Positions 23,295 through 32,972 are shown, numbered from the stretch's first letter. The stretch: DNA of 64,000 nucleotides from Oceanobacillus rekensis (GCF_002153375.1 NZ_MTBQ01000003.1:248001-312000), one strand, 5' to 3'. Numbers and translations are program-made. The notes: generated by a model not told the origin, from the letters alone.

Positions 23295-24189
23295 AGTACT
23301 CTACCGTATCTGAGGAATATAAAGTAACAACCATTTGGCCACTTTCTGATTTGGCACGAATTAAAATCGGCTCATTATACAGGTTTTTAAACACAAAATC
23401 TGGCCCCCACCAGCTAACAGTTGCATCTCTTCCTGGTGGAACATATGGTACCTGTCTGCTATGAGCATATCTTTCCACAATTTGAATACCTTTAAGATCT
23501 ACTGCGTTGTAAAGCGTTGAGGAAACCTGACAAATTCCTCCACCAATATCTTCGGCTAATTCTCCTTTTACAATAACCGGTGCCTTTTTATATCCTCTTT
23601 CAGCAGTTCGTTCGCCAACCACCTGATTAAATGAGAATGTCTCCCCCGGAAAAATAACTGTATTATTGATTGCTTCTGAAGCAAGGTCGATATTGTGGGA
23701 TCTTTCTAAGTTACTTTGCTTAAAAGAGGTAACATATCTGCCAAGCTCCAGCATACTTATTTCTTTTAAAAGTCCACGATTAACTTTAGGGTAGACAGCT
23801 GTTTTTGGAACTGTTAATTTCCCTTTATTCTCGTTATAATATAACTCCCGGAATAAATTGCGAAATTCTTGTCTATCCAACGTGGCACCAAGCTCCTCTC
23901 CAATAATCTTGCCATCTTTATCAAAGCGTGCGTCTTCTGCATTCCGATAGACCGCTTCTTCAAGGTTGTCCATTAAATTTTCTAATTTATATTCATCGAT
24001 AAATGCCATATCAATTAAATCCATTCCATATTGTTGAACTTCAACCCTATCTAATGTAATTTCATTATTATTCGTATCCAAACTGTCGGCGCCCGAATCC
24101 ACCGGAATACCCGTCATCAGCAAAAGCAATAAAAAAATATGCAACATTACACCTCCTGCTAATAGTATGGAGTAAATCCGTTGATTCAT
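23275..24189 (-). CDS. VanW-family protein
   Basis: A 304-residue protein with one N-terminal membrane anchor (about residues 5-27) and an extracytoplasmic VanW domain (about 170-290; GETFSFNQVVGERT, EDIGGGICQVSSTLYNA, RDATVSWWGPDF). VanW-type domains occur in vancomycin-resistance clusters and in spore or cell-wall proteins, function unresolved. No van genes are near, so antibiotic resistance should not be inferred. Confidence 0.88.
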   Translation of the reverse strand: MNQRIYSILLAGGVMLHIFLLLLLMTGIPVDSGADSLDTNNNEITLDRVEVQQYGMDLIDMAFIDEYKLENLMDNLEEAVYRNAEDARFDKDGKIIGEELGATLDRQEFRNLFRELYYNENKGKLTVPKTAVYPKVNRGLLKEISMLELGRYVTSFKQSNLERSHNIDLASEAINNTVIFPGETFSFNQVVGERTAERGYKKAPVIVKGELAEDIGGGICQVSSTLYNAVDLKGIQIVERYAHSRQVPYVPPGRDATVSWWGPDFVFKNLYNEPILIRAKSESGQMVVTLYSSDTVEYFNGNAD

Positions 24190-24269
24190 TCTATTTTGGA
24201 GTCATATCTCTTTTTTATTTAGAGGAAAACAGAAGGTACTTTTCGAGGTCATTGTGCATTAAATCATCA

Positions 24270-24709
24270 CAGTTTCTATAAAATGCGAAGTAACTGTTAG
24301 TTGATTACTAAAAATATGGTGTTGAAACTTCGCCGACCGCTCTGGGAAATATACTCCGCATTTCCGCGGGCGGCTGGTGAGCCAACTTGCGCTAAAGCGC
24401 TTCGTTGTCTCACCGATGCCTTTCCTCCCGCTGGAGTCTACGTATATTTCCCAGAGCTGGGTAGGAGGTTGCTGACAATTAATATACCAGCAATAGAAAA
24501 AATAACATCATACAGCTTCCAGTCCGGGATCGCTCTGGGCGGTGACTCCTACGGGAACAGCACGTGTCCGAAGACCAGAAGAGTGGTTTTCTCTTCGAGG
24601 CTGAGGCCGTGCCCGTGGAAAGCATCCGCCCAGAGCGATCCCGGACGGCGATAAAAGCACAATTCTTTGGAAAACAGCCAACGGTTACTTCGCACTTTAT
24701 CTCAACTCT
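24270..24709 (+). repeat. Large interspersed hairpin element, copy 2 (full length)
   Basis: A 440-bp GC-rich element. Ends are inversely related (GCGAAGTAACTG near the left, GGTTACTTCGCACTTTATC at the right). Inner hairpin A pairs CTCTGGGAAATATAC (24340s) with TATATTTCCCAGAG (24443-24456). Hairpin B is a perfect 21-bp stem, 24522-24542 with 24626-24646, enclosing CACGTGTCCGAAGAC and CTCTTCGAGGC. Open frames across it are by-products of structure and have no ribosome sites. Confidence 0.9.
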
Positions 24710-24730
24710 GAGATACTTAAAAAGCACAAC

Positions 24731-24763
24731 TCTTTTCGTTAGGACGAGTAACCACAGTTCCAA
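24731..24763. repeat. Short AGGACGAGTA repeat
   Basis: CTTTTCGTTAGGACGAGTA followed by a CAGTTCC-type end recurs beside element copy 4 (60878-60910) with few changes and, in part, at 43737. It can form a small GGAC/GTTCC hairpin. Confidence 0.5.
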
Positions 24764-24816
24764 ACATATACAATAAGCCAAATAAAAAGACCACCCTAAA
24801 GGATGATCTTTATCAC

Positions 24817-24915
24817 TTATCTGAAATCTCTATTGTCTTCTAAATAATCACTTGCAAGACGATACCCTACAAAAGTTGCCAGTACAAGTAATATTCCACA
24901 AAGGAAATTTTTCAT
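24817..24915 (-). CDS. Small membrane peptide, 32 aa
   Basis: A 32-residue peptide with one hydrophobic helix (FLCGILLVLATFVGYRLA) and an acidic C terminus. CTAAGGAGGTAAC precedes the ATG, an excellent ribosome site. Family unknown. Confidence 0.6.
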   Translation of the reverse strand: MKNFLCGILLVLATFVGYRLASDYLEDNRDFR

Positions 24916-24968
24916 TAATTAGTTACCTCCTTAGTTCTGGACCTTATTTTAATTATTAATAAAGTTAA

Positions 24969-26177
24969 TTAGAAAGGACGGAATTTACCTTTTTTAAGTA
25001 CCAATTTAGGTCCACCAACCATAAATAATGTACGGTCATCGACAACTTTCTTCATAGCAGCTGCAGATTTTCCACGTATTTTATTGCCATCAAGGATACT
25101 ACCAATACCATCTGTAATTCCTAGAGATGCAACAGTTCCTTTATTACTGAAAACGAAGTCCTGTACAGGTTGATTACGTAGCAATGCAGTAATATTGTCT
25201 GCAGCAACGACACCTTCTTGTGTAGCTAGTTGGCCTGTTGGTGGATATGGTCTGCCGGATTCTTTATCCATCACCCATGAACAATCTCCAAGAATAAAGA
25301 GATTTTCTTCACCAGGTACTCTTAAATCAGCATCAACATTTACCTTACCTTTTACTAATTCAAAACCGGATTTAGCAAGTACTGGGTTACCAGTAACGCC
25401 ACCTGTCCAAACAACTGTTCCAGCCTTAATTAATTCTTTATCATCACCAACAATAAATCCTTCTGGTGTACACTCTTTAATTGGGGCACCAATTCTGAAT
25501 TCTACACCACGATCCTCAAGCGACTTTTTCGCATAGGAAACAAGATCATCGTCGAATACCGGCAAGATTGATGGTGCAGCCTCAACATTGATAATGCGGG
25601 CTTTGCTGCGATCAATGTCATATTTATTACATAGTTGCGGGATTTTTTCTGCTAACTCTCCGACAAATTCAATACCAGTAAAACCACCGCCACCAACAAG
25701 AATGGTCAAGTCGTCATCATTCGGATTTTCCTCTGTGGAATATTTTGCGAATTTGTATTCCATATGCTCCGCAATTAGACGGCTTGACTCAATATCCGTG
25801 ATTGCAAAAGCATTTTCTTCCATACCTGGAATTCCAAACGTATTGGACACGAATCCAAGTGCAATAACGAGATAGTCATATGAAACTTCGCTATTTTCCA
25901 AAACCACACGTTGCTCGTCCTTTTTCACTTCAAGAACACTATCGTAAATTAAACGAACTTTTTTCGGATTAACGACATCAGTAAGCATAAAACGTGCTTG
26001 ATTCGGGTTGATTGTCCCTGCTGCTACCTCATGTAACCAAGTACTTTCATAATGGTAATTATGTTTATTGATTAATACAATTTCTGCTTCTTCAGGTGAA
26101 AGTTTTTGTGATAAACGTCTTGTCGTTACAAGACCAGCATAGCCAGCACCGAGTACAACTATTTTTGGTTTACTCAT
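24969..26177 (-). CDS. yumB: Type II NADH dehydrogenase (NDH-2, YumB-like)
   Basis: A 402-residue membrane-associated flavoprotein passing electrons from NADH to menaquinone without proton pumping. FAD site VVLGAGYAGLVTTRRL (residues about 7-22), NAD site ILVGGGGFTGIEFVGELA (about 160), second flavin motif NLFILGDCSW, and KHNYHYESTWLHEVAAGT near residue 40. It closely follows YumB of B. subtilis in length and motifs. The ATG at 26177 is supported by AAGGACGGAG; an upstream in-frame ATG at 26225 is not. Confidence 0.9.
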   Translation of the reverse strand: MSKPKIVVLGAGYAGLVTTRRLSQKLSPEEAEIVLINKHNYHYESTWLHEVAAGTINPNQARFMLTDVVNPKKVRLIYDSVLEVKKDEQRVVLENSEVSYDYLVIALGFVSNTFGIPGMEENAFAITDIESSRLIAEHMEYKFAKYSTEENPNDDDLTILVGGGGFTGIEFVGELAEKIPQLCNKYDIDRSKARIINVEAAPSILPVFDDDLVSYAKKSLEDRGVEFRIGAPIKECTPEGFIVGDDKELIKAGTVVWTGGVTGNPVLAKSGFELVKGKVNVDADLRVPGEENLFILGDCSWVMDKESGRPYPPTGQLATQEGVVAADNITALLRNQPVQDFVFSNKGTVASLGITDGIGSILDGNKIRGKSAAAMKKVVDDRTLFMVGGPKLVLKKGKFRPF

Positions 26178-26413
26178 AAATATTTCTCCGTCCTTCCTAT
26201 TCCTATAAATGTAAGGATTATACACGTTTTAATCTGTTAAACACACTAAAATCCAAATAATCTCCTAACCGATTATTTGTATTGTCATTACTTAAATATA
26301 ATATCAAACTTTCGATGAATAGGCTAATATTCCAAACGTTTTTCACTCAAAAATTTACTTGTATATAGCCATTCTAGAATGTTGTAAAAATCCGAAAACA
26401 TAATATGATTCGA

Positions 26414-27115
26414 CTAAACAGGTCTTACTGTTATTTCATTTACATTGACATAATCTGGTTGGGTGACGGCATAGATAACGGCCCTAGCAATATCATCTGT
26501 TTGCAAGGGTTTCCGATCTGTAGGAAGCCTATCTGAAGTACGTTCCGTTTCAACCATTCCTGGAGAAATATTCGTCACTCTCACCCCTGTTCGTGCCAAT
26601 TCTTTTTCAAGCCCCAGTGAAATAGCCCGAACAGCATATTTCGTTGCACTGTAAACCGTACTATTCTTAGTTACTTCATGACCGGAAACGGAAGAAATAT
26701 TAATAATATGGCCACTGGATTTTTCCAGCATACCTGGCAAAATTGCATGAATTCCATATAATACTCCTTTAACATTTACATCTATCATCTGGTCCCATTC
26801 TTCCACATTCTCTTTTCTTACTCCATTACCTATGAATCCTGCATTATTCACATAAATATCGATATCTCCAAAAGCTTCTATTGCTTTTTTTACCATAGAA
26901 TCAACTTTTTCTTGATTGGAAACATCCGTTGGAATACCAAGGGCTTTTCCCTTTCCACTACTATTTATCTGAGTTACTATGGCTTCTAGCTTGTCTTTTC
27001 GGCGTGCTGCAACAATAACATTTGCACCCTCTTGCGCCAAATACTGAGCAATAGCTGTCCCAATTCCACTGCTTGCACCTGTTACGATAGCTGTTTTTCC
27101 ATCAAGTTTTAACAT
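26414..27115 (-). CDS. Short-chain dehydrogenase/reductase
   Basis: A 233-residue classical SDR with cofactor motif TGASSGIG (residues about 10-17), NNAGFIGNG, catalytic ISSVSGH...YSATKYAV (Ser, Tyr, Lys) and an Arg in AARRK after the first fold unit, favouring NADPH. Substrate unknown. The ATG at 27115 follows AGAGGGGATA; a 14-codon in-frame extension upstream lacks a ribosome site. Confidence 0.88.
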   Translation of the reverse strand: MLKLDGKTAIVTGASSGIGTAIAQYLAQEGANVIVAARRKDKLEAIVTQINSSGKGKALGIPTDVSNQEKVDSMVKKAIEAFGDIDIYVNNAGFIGNGVRKENVEEWDQMIDVNVKGVLYGIHAILPGMLEKSSGHIINISSVSGHEVTKNSTVYSATKYAVRAISLGLEKELARTGVRVTNISPGMVETERTSDRLPTDRKPLQTDDIARAVIYAVTQPDYVNVNEITVRPV

Positions 27116-27221
27116 TAAATATCCCCTCTTATACAACTTTTTAGTATACATTTTCATTGTAATCTTTATTTGGTTTATTTTACAAACTTTTAAGGTGTTT
27201 TATTTCACCCCAGTTTATAAA

Positions 27222-27270
27222 AAAAGAACTGCCCAAGTAGGTTCTTAATCTACTGTTGGGACAGTCCTTT
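27222..27270 (-). terminator. Terminator of the 143-aa hypothetical gene
   Basis: Minus-strand hairpin AGGACTGTCCCAACAGTAG / CTACTTGGGCAGTTCT followed by TTTTTT. Confidence 0.8.
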
Positions 27271-27276
27271 CATAAA

Positions 27277-27708
27277 CTATATTGTTTTTTTCTTATTTGA
27301 AAAGGCTTTTCCTCTTTCCATCCACTTAAGTTTCGCTTCTTTTCTTCTATTTAATTCTGTTTCTTTCAGGATAGGGTACTCATTTTCAGCAAACTCCTGA
27401 ACATCTTCCCAGCTAGGGAAAAATAAAACTTTCACTTCTTTTTTTCCGTTATCAAGACGCCGTTTATTTAAGCAAATCCCGAATATTCTATCTGACTTTG
27501 CAAGCATACGGTTAAAAAGTGCAGGTTGCTTATCGTGGTTTCGATAAAGCTCGTGGACTTTTCCCATATAATTGGAATTGTACTCACTAAAGGCTATTTC
27601 ACCTTCAATAGCCTTACTACTGTGATATACTTTTTTGTTACTTGCATAAATCCAGATTAATGTACCATAATGCAAGTTTTCCTTTGTACTTACGATAACT
27701 TTTTTCAT
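27277..27708 (-). CDS. Hypothetical basic protein, 143 aa
   Basis: A soluble, strongly basic protein with mixed alpha/beta composition (HYGTLIWIYASNKKVYHSSKAI, EVKVLFFPSWEDVQEFAE) and a Lys-rich tail. Family not recognised. The ATG at 27708 follows GAAGGATGG; a 12-codon extension from 27744 is less likely. Confidence 0.6.
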   Translation of the reverse strand: MKKVIVSTKENLHYGTLIWIYASNKKVYHSSKAIEGEIAFSEYNSNYMGKVHELYRNHDKQPALFNRMLAKSDRIFGICLNKRRLDNGKKEVKVLFFPSWEDVQEFAENEYPILKETELNRRKEAKLKWMERGKAFSNKKKTI

Positions 27709-27867
27709 TTGTACCATCCTTCTCTTTCGAGGGAAAATTAGCATCGCAAATATAATTATCCGTTTATTGAATTATGCTACCTCTACTACCTATTATTATA
27801 CACCATTAAGCAAGTAAAAGCTTTAAAAATACAATTATATGCTCTCCAGGAGACTGTGAATGTTCGG

Positions 27868-30027
27868 TTATTTAGAGAAATCCATTTTCCAACTGTAGTA
27901 ATCTTTTTTATCATTTTTTTCATAACTTAGGTACGCATTAAATTTATTACCACTTTTGCTTGTGAGTCCTTTTACATATGCTTGCTTATTTTTCAATAAA
28001 TCCTTGACCATTGTTTTCGTTGGCTTTTTCTTCATCGTTGCTAAGAATTTATCATTTTTCCAAATGACAAATTTACAGCCTTCCTTCCAATTATTGCATC
28101 CGAAACTTTTGTATCCATCCGTTATCTTTCCTCCACAAGCTGGACAGATTCCAAGTATTTCATTAGTTGCACGAGTAGAGGCCAATTCATTGATTGTCGT
28201 ATCTTCTCCATTTTTAATTGTTTCCACGGAATCATTGGTAAAGTGGAATACTAGATTAAGAAATTCCTTTTTGTTGGCTTTTCCTTTTTGAATATCCGAC
28301 AATGCCTTTTCAAGCCGTCCAGTAAACTCCAAGTCAAATAAATTCTGGACAGGGAATGTCTCCACAAGTCGCTTCCCAAGATCCGTGCACAACAGATTTT
28401 TACTATTGGTTGTAATGTAACCAACATCTTTTAACTTTTTAATTGTTTCTGCCCTTGTTGCTGGTGTTCCGATACTAAACCCTGTTAAAATACTTCCCAT
28501 TAATTCTTCACTGTCATCTTCTTTGAAGCTCTTTCCACAAGTTTCCATAACTCTTAGCAATGTTCGCTCTGTATGTTGTTTTGGCGGTTTGGTTACATGG
28601 GAGGTAACCTCGGAATCAATTAAACAGACACGGTCCTTCACTGCAACTAGAGGGAGTAAAGTGTCCTTGGATTGAATTCTTTCGACCTTTTTCCATCCTT
28701 CTATAAGTTGTACCTTGCCTTTGGAAACAAAAACTCCCTGAAGCTTGCTTTCATCGATTTTTGTTGTAAGCTTTGTTTCTTCATATTCGGCAATCGGCAT
28801 AAATTGCATAATAAAGCGATTTTTAACTGCTGTATAGACGATGCTTTCATCAGCATTGAGTCGTTTTGGCTTTACATATGTTGGGATGATTGCACTATGG
28901 CTTTCCACCTTCGCATTATTAAAGACTCTTTTGGATTTTATAAATTTTATTTCGTCCTTATACGGCAAATCTTCGGTATGTGTTTTCAATACAGAGGCAG
29001 TTTTTCCAACAAGGCTTTCCTCCAAGGCTATACTGGATGTTCTTGGATATGTAATATACTTTTTCTCGTAAAGTGATTGGGCCACTTTCAATACCTTATC
29101 TGATGTAAATCCTTTGAACTTATTCGTTATATACCCTTGTAAGTTTGATAGATTGAATAGAAATGGTGGGAACTCTTTCTTTTTATCCACCTGTTTATCA
29201 ATGATTTCAGCTTCTTTGTTTTGAATTGCATTATGAATGTTGTCCAAAACTTCTTTCCTTTTAAATTTCTCTTCTTTGCCTTCTATATATGTACCTTCAT
29301 ATTCAGCATTGTTCTTTGTCTGAAATATTGCTTTCAGTTTGAAATAATCTTCGGGCTTAAAGTTCTCAATTTCTTTATCACGGTCATAGATTATTTTTAA
29401 TGTTGGCAACAAGACCCTGCCAATGTTCAATGCCTTCCCTTTTCCTTTTTGATACTTCAAGGTAGCAACAGACGTCAGATTAATGCCGATTACCCAGTCA
29501 GCCCACTGTCTGCTGATACCGGCATCACGCAAAGGTTTCATAGCTGTATTCGGTTTGATTGTTTGCAAGCCTTGTAAAACTTCATTTTGGGTCCATTCAT
29601 TTAATAAAAGACGGTAAACTTGGGCTTTTGGTCTTGAACCACCTCGGTAAATAATGCTGTCTCCGATTAACTGGCCTTCCCGATCATAATCACATGCAGA
29701 AATAATTGCTTCTACATCTGACCTCTTTATCAGAGATTGAATTATTTTTAGCTGCTTGGCTGCTCCAGCATCAGACTTTGCTCTGTTCCGCGGACTGCTT
29801 TTTACTTTATATTTAAATTCAGTTGGGATAAAGGGAAAGTTATCCATTTTCCAGCTTTTCATCTTGCTGTCATAATCTTTGGCATCATATAGCTCAACAA
29901 GATGTCCAAAAGCCCATGTAATAATATGACCATTTCCTTCAAAATAGCCATCTTTTTTCGTTTTAATTTTTAATGCATCCGCAATGTTTTTTGCGACAGA
30001 TGGTTTCTCTGCTAAAATTAATTTCAT
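27868..30027 (-). CDS. topB: DNA topoisomerase III
   Basis: A 719-residue type IA topoisomerase that decatenates and relaxes DNA through a 5'-phosphotyrosine. N-terminal TOPRIM domain (MKLILAEKPSVAKNIA; CDYDREGQLIG near residue 113), active-site region KYITYPRTSS, and a C-terminal zinc-type segment (GICPACGG...FGCNNW..GCKFVIW). Length and layout match B. subtilis TopB (727 aa). The ribosome site is weak. A candidate LexA box lies about 55 nt upstream. Confidence 0.95.
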   Translation of the reverse strand: MKLILAEKPSVAKNIADALKIKTKKDGYFEGNGHIITWAFGHLVELYDAKDYDSKMKSWKMDNFPFIPTEFKYKVKSSPRNRAKSDAGAAKQLKIIQSLIKRSDVEAIISACDYDREGQLIGDSIIYRGGSRPKAQVYRLLLNEWTQNEVLQGLQTIKPNTAMKPLRDAGISRQWADWVIGINLTSVATLKYQKGKGKALNIGRVLLPTLKIIYDRDKEIENFKPEDYFKLKAIFQTKNNAEYEGTYIEGKEEKFKRKEVLDNIHNAIQNKEAEIIDKQVDKKKEFPPFLFNLSNLQGYITNKFKGFTSDKVLKVAQSLYEKKYITYPRTSSIALEESLVGKTASVLKTHTEDLPYKDEIKFIKSKRVFNNAKVESHSAIIPTYVKPKRLNADESIVYTAVKNRFIMQFMPIAEYEETKLTTKIDESKLQGVFVSKGKVQLIEGWKKVERIQSKDTLLPLVAVKDRVCLIDSEVTSHVTKPPKQHTERTLLRVMETCGKSFKEDDSEELMGSILTGFSIGTPATRAETIKKLKDVGYITTNSKNLLCTDLGKRLVETFPVQNLFDLEFTGRLEKALSDIQKGKANKKEFLNLVFHFTNDSVETIKNGEDTTINELASTRATNEILGICPACGGKITDGYKSFGCNNWKEGCKFVIWKNDKFLATMKKKPTKTMVKDLLKNKQAYVKGLTSKSGNKFNAYLSYEKNDKKDYYSWKMDFSK

Positions 30028-30081
30028 TTGATTTCACTCATTTAATAGTTTTTCTATATTATAACATGTTTTTACCAACTA

Positions 30082-30095
30082 GGAACGAACGTTCT
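30082..30095. promoter_or_regulatory. Candidate LexA (SOS) box upstream of topB
   Basis: GGAACGAACGTTCT has the GAAC-N4-GTTC core and 12 of 14 consensus matches. It is palindromic and about 55-68 nt from the topB start, a promoter-like distance. Confidence 0.5.
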
Positions 30096-30164
30096 TTATA
30101 ATCTACTTCCTAATCACCCGTTCTATTCATTTAAAATGGTAACAACTATATAACTTTTGCTCTT

Positions 30165-31040
30165 TTAGAATGCTAGTGGATAAGCCAGTTCTCCTTCATT
30201 ATGCTCAATTGTTTCGATAAACTTTTCGAGTGTGGAAGTTAAATAAGAGTCTTTACGTCTAATGAACACGATATTGATCACACTATATTTCTCAGGCAAA
30301 TAATGACATTGGATTAGTCCTCTTTCCTCTAGATGAGAAACGGCTGATTTTGGAACAAACGTAATTCCGAGACCCATCGTAACGCTCCCCAATATTGTTT
30401 CTAATGTTCCGAACTCCATTATTTTTTGTGGGGTTAAGTTTTGATCTTTATACCATGCTTCCAGTCTAGCCCGGTAGCCACATCCTTCGCTAAAGCATAA
30501 GAATGGCTCCTTTTTTAATTGCTCAAATGATGTAGTCTTGTCTGATATTAAGACAAGCTCTTCTTGAAACACGTCATGGCTAACGAGTTCAGGATGTTGG
30601 TCGTTCTCTGTCACGAAGGCACCGTCTAAATGGTGGTTTAATACATCTTTTTGGAGTTGTTCCGTTACCCCTGTAAAAAGTGATAAATCTACATTCTTAT
30701 ACTTTTTGTTATAGGAAGATAAAATAATCGGTAGCTTTATGACTGTTTCTACGGATCCAATTTCCAATTTGCCTGCAGGTTCTGTTTTACTTTGGACGAC
30801 TTTTTTCATTTCATTTGTAAGTATTAGGATCTTCTTGCAATAGACAAGTAGTTTTTTTCCTTCAGGAGTTAACGTCATTCCACGATTGTTACGGTTAAAA
30901 AGAGCTGTATCCAATTCAGCTTCAAGCTTCTTGATTCTTGATGTAATATTAGATTGAACGTAACTTAATTCCTTTGCAGCTTCAGTGACCGTACCTTTTA
31001 TTGCAACCATTTGAAAAATTTCTAAGTCTTTAAATTCCAT
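30165..31040 (-). CDS. LysR-family transcriptional regulator
   Basis: A 291-residue LysR regulator: N-terminal winged HTH (residues 1-60; ELSYVQSNITSRIKKLE, LFNRNNRGMTLTPEGKKLL) and a periplasmic-binding-type effector domain (about 88-290). Divergent from a DMT transporter gene across a 128-bp region with an inverted repeat, so it probably controls that exporter and itself. AAAGAGGT precedes the ATG. Confidence 0.9.
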   Translation of the reverse strand: MEFKDLEIFQMVAIKGTVTEAAKELSYVQSNITSRIKKLEAELDTALFNRNNRGMTLTPEGKKLLVYCKKILILTNEMKKVVQSKTEPAGKLEIGSVETVIKLPIILSSYNKKYKNVDLSLFTGVTEQLQKDVLNHHLDGAFVTENDQHPELVSHDVFQEELVLISDKTTSFEQLKKEPFLCFSEGCGYRARLEAWYKDQNLTPQKIMEFGTLETILGSVTMGLGITFVPKSAVSHLEERGLIQCHYLPEKYSVINIVFIRRKDSYLTSTLEKFIETIEHNEGELAYPLAF

Positions 31041-31072
31041 CTAAATACCTCTTTCGCCTTTCTTTGTTTCTA

Positions 31073-31127
31073 TGATATCACCATTTGAGATGGTAAACAT
31101 CATTAATTTTCATTTTGAGTGATATCA
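31073..31127. promoter_or_regulatory. Inverted repeat in the LysR/DMT divergent promoter
   Basis: TGATATCAC (31073-31081) and GTGATATCA (31119-31127) form an exact inverted pair 37 nt apart between the divergent genes; candidate LysR binding sites. Confidence 0.5.
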
Positions 31128-31177
31128 ATTGTGTGCTTCAATAAATATAGAAGTTATTTGAAGGGAACGTGGGTTTA

Positions 31178-32155
31178 TTGAAAAATAATGTATTATTGGG
31201 TACTTTTTTATGTTTCATCTCAAGTATATCCTGGGGAGCAATGTTTCCAGTAGCAAATCATGCGTTTCAGCATATCGATCCATTTTATTTTACGATTTTT
31301 CGTTATGTCTTTGTATCGATTATTTTAATTGTATGGCTGCTATGGAAGGAAGGCAGACAAGCATTTCGCTTTGAAGGGAAAGGTTGGTTACTCTGGTTTT
31401 TCGGCACAATGGCCTTCGCAGTTTATAATTTACTTATTTTCTGGGGTCAAGACTTATTAGGTAATCCAGGTACAATGGTGGCTTCAATTATGGAATCTTT
31501 AATGCCAATGATCTCCATCATCATTGCATGGATACTAATAAGACAACGACCGAAAGCTTTTACACTATTTTGTGTTTTTATAGGATTTGTTGGAGCAATG
31601 TTAGTCGTAACGAAAGGTGATTTTGGTGCCTTCTTTACAGCGACAACTGACATTATTCCATCCTTATTAATCTTTGTTGCAGTCATTGGGTGGGTTGTCT
31701 ACACGATGGGTGGCAGCAGATTTAGTAAGGATGGATGGTCTGCATTGCGCTATTCTACGCTAAGTTGTTTGCTCGGAACGGCTACGGCAGCAGTTATCGT
31801 TTTAGGTGTGACACTTTCAGGATATGTAGCTTTTCCAACCGTTGAAACAATGGTCTTAACGAGCCCACATATTGCTTTTATGGTAATCTTCCCGGGTGTA
31901 ATTGCCTTGGTAGGGTGGAATTATGGCGTAAGTGTAATCACACCCTTGAATGGATTATTATTTCTTAACTTTGTACCAGTTACGACATTGATCATTCAAA
32001 TTTTTCAAGGTGCAGGTGTCACCGTATATGATTATATTGGCACAATTTTCATCATCGTTTCCTTACTTTCAAACAATATTTATCTACGGTTGCAGAGGAG
32101 AAAAACAGAACCGCAAGAAGAATTCCATGGAAGAATACAGGAACAGGTATCTTAA
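31178..32155 (+). CDS. EamA/DMT-family transporter
   Basis: A 325-residue, ten-helix drug/metabolite transporter with two EamA repeats (N-terminal SSISWGAMFPVANHAF, second repeat starting near residue 160). A GTG at 31169 is possible, but the ribosome site AAGGGA lies only 2-3 nt before it and 11 nt before the in-frame TTG at 31178, so TTG is preferred. It diverges from the LysR gene and is followed by a strong terminator. Substrate unknown. Confidence 0.87.
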   Translation: MKNNVLLGTFLCFISSISWGAMFPVANHAFQHIDPFYFTIFRYVFVSIILIVWLLWKEGRQAFRFEGKGWLLWFFGTMAFAVYNLLIFWGQDLLGNPGTMVASIMESLMPMISIIIAWILIRQRPKAFTLFCVFIGFVGAMLVVTKGDFGAFFTATTDIIPSLLIFVAVIGWVVYTMGGSRFSKDGWSALRYSTLSCLLGTATAAVIVLGVTLSGYVAFPTVETMVLTSPHIAFMVIFPGVIALVGWNYGVSVITPLNGLLFLNFVPVTTLIIQIFQGAGVTVYDYIGTIFIIVSLLSNNIYLRLQRRKTEPQEEFHGRIQEQVS

Positions 32156-32156
32156 T

Positions 32157-32190
32157 AAAAAAACGACTTCGCTGATGAAGTCGTTTTTTT
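32157..32190. terminator. Bidirectional terminator
   Basis: AAAAAACGACTTC / GAAGTCGTTTTTT hairpin with A/T tails; serves the DMT gene and probably the queCDE operon from the other side. Confidence 0.85.
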
Positions 32191-32249
32191 ATGTTGCTGG
32201 ATAGTCGCTTTAATAATAAGACCTTTGTTATTGAATCAATAAATCGTTA

Positions 32250-32972
32250 TTAAACGCCGCGCTTATTCCCCCACAAGAATGTATGGAGCTGTGGCAAAAT
32301 ACGAACATCTTTCAATTCATCACTTTCCATCACTTGATCAATTAACTGCTCATATTCACTTAATAAATGAATAAGTAACTTTTCATCATCCAGTGTTTCT
32401 AGATCATCATTTCCAACTTGGAGAAACAATTCTGCATCTGGGTATCTTTGATGTACTTTGATGGCATATTGCAAATCATTTTGTTCAAAAATAACAACCT
32501 TCAAACTAAATTTCCCTGTCTGTTCCCGGTCCAATGTGTCGATGATTTGATCAAGTATTTCAAAATTAGTTTCCATACCTGAACTTGGAGGCTTAGGTGA
32601 CAGTGTCAAATCGTCAATTTTAGTAAACCATGGTTGCCACTTGCTTCCTTGAGTTTCCAATGCTGTTTTAATATTTTTACCGTGCAATAAGTCAACAAGG
32701 CCATCCAAATGTCGCAATAAACCGGGATTTCCACCTGAAATGGTAACATGTTCGAAGCGTTCACCGCCAAGTTCCATAAGTTCTCCCCATATTTCTTCCG
32801 GTTCCATTAGTTGAATTTTATCTTTTTCAGATCCGTTCCAAGTAAATTGGGAATCACACCAGGAACAGGAATAATCGCAGCCAGCTGTTCGAACAAACAT
32901 CGTCTTTCGTCCAATCACCATTCCTTCTCCTTGGATGGTCGGACCAAAAATCTCGAGGACTGGTATTTTCAT
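32250..32972 (-). CDS. queE: 7-carboxy-7-deazaguanine synthase
   Basis: A 240-residue radical SAM enzyme converting 6-carboxytetrahydropterin to 7-carboxy-7-deazaguanine in queuosine biosynthesis. The cluster-binding cysteines are Cys32, Cys36, Cys39 (CDYSCSWC, the C-x3-C-x2-C form). FGPTIQGEG and the ISGGNPGL segment also fit. AAAGGGGGCTG precedes the ATG at 32972; the in-frame extension to 33005 runs into queD. Last gene of queCDE. Confidence 0.94.
   Translation of the reverse strand: MKIPVLEIFGPTIQGEGMVIGRKTMFVRTAGCDYSCSWCDSQFTWNGSEKDKIQLMEPEEIWGELMELGGERFEHVTISGGNPGLLRHLDGLVDLLHGKNIKTALETQGSKWQPWFTKIDDLTLSPKPPSSGMETNFEILDQIIDTLDREQTGKFSLKVVIFEQNDLQYAIKVHQRYPDAELFLQVGNDDLETLDDEKLLIHLLSEYEQLIDQVMESDELKDVRILPQLHTFLWGNKRGV

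Noticed and set aside
23275-24189. Vancomycin resistance locus
   Set aside because: Only a VanW-domain protein is present; no vanHAX/RS homologues nearby.
24301-24781. Frames of 117 and 100 codons on both strands over element copy 2
   Set aside because: Created by the GC-rich palindromic repeat; no ribosome sites, and equivalent frames are not kept in copies 1, 3 and 4.
28672-29076. 134-codon plus-strand frame opposite topB
   Set aside because: Antisense to a complete topoisomerase III with all motifs; no start signals.
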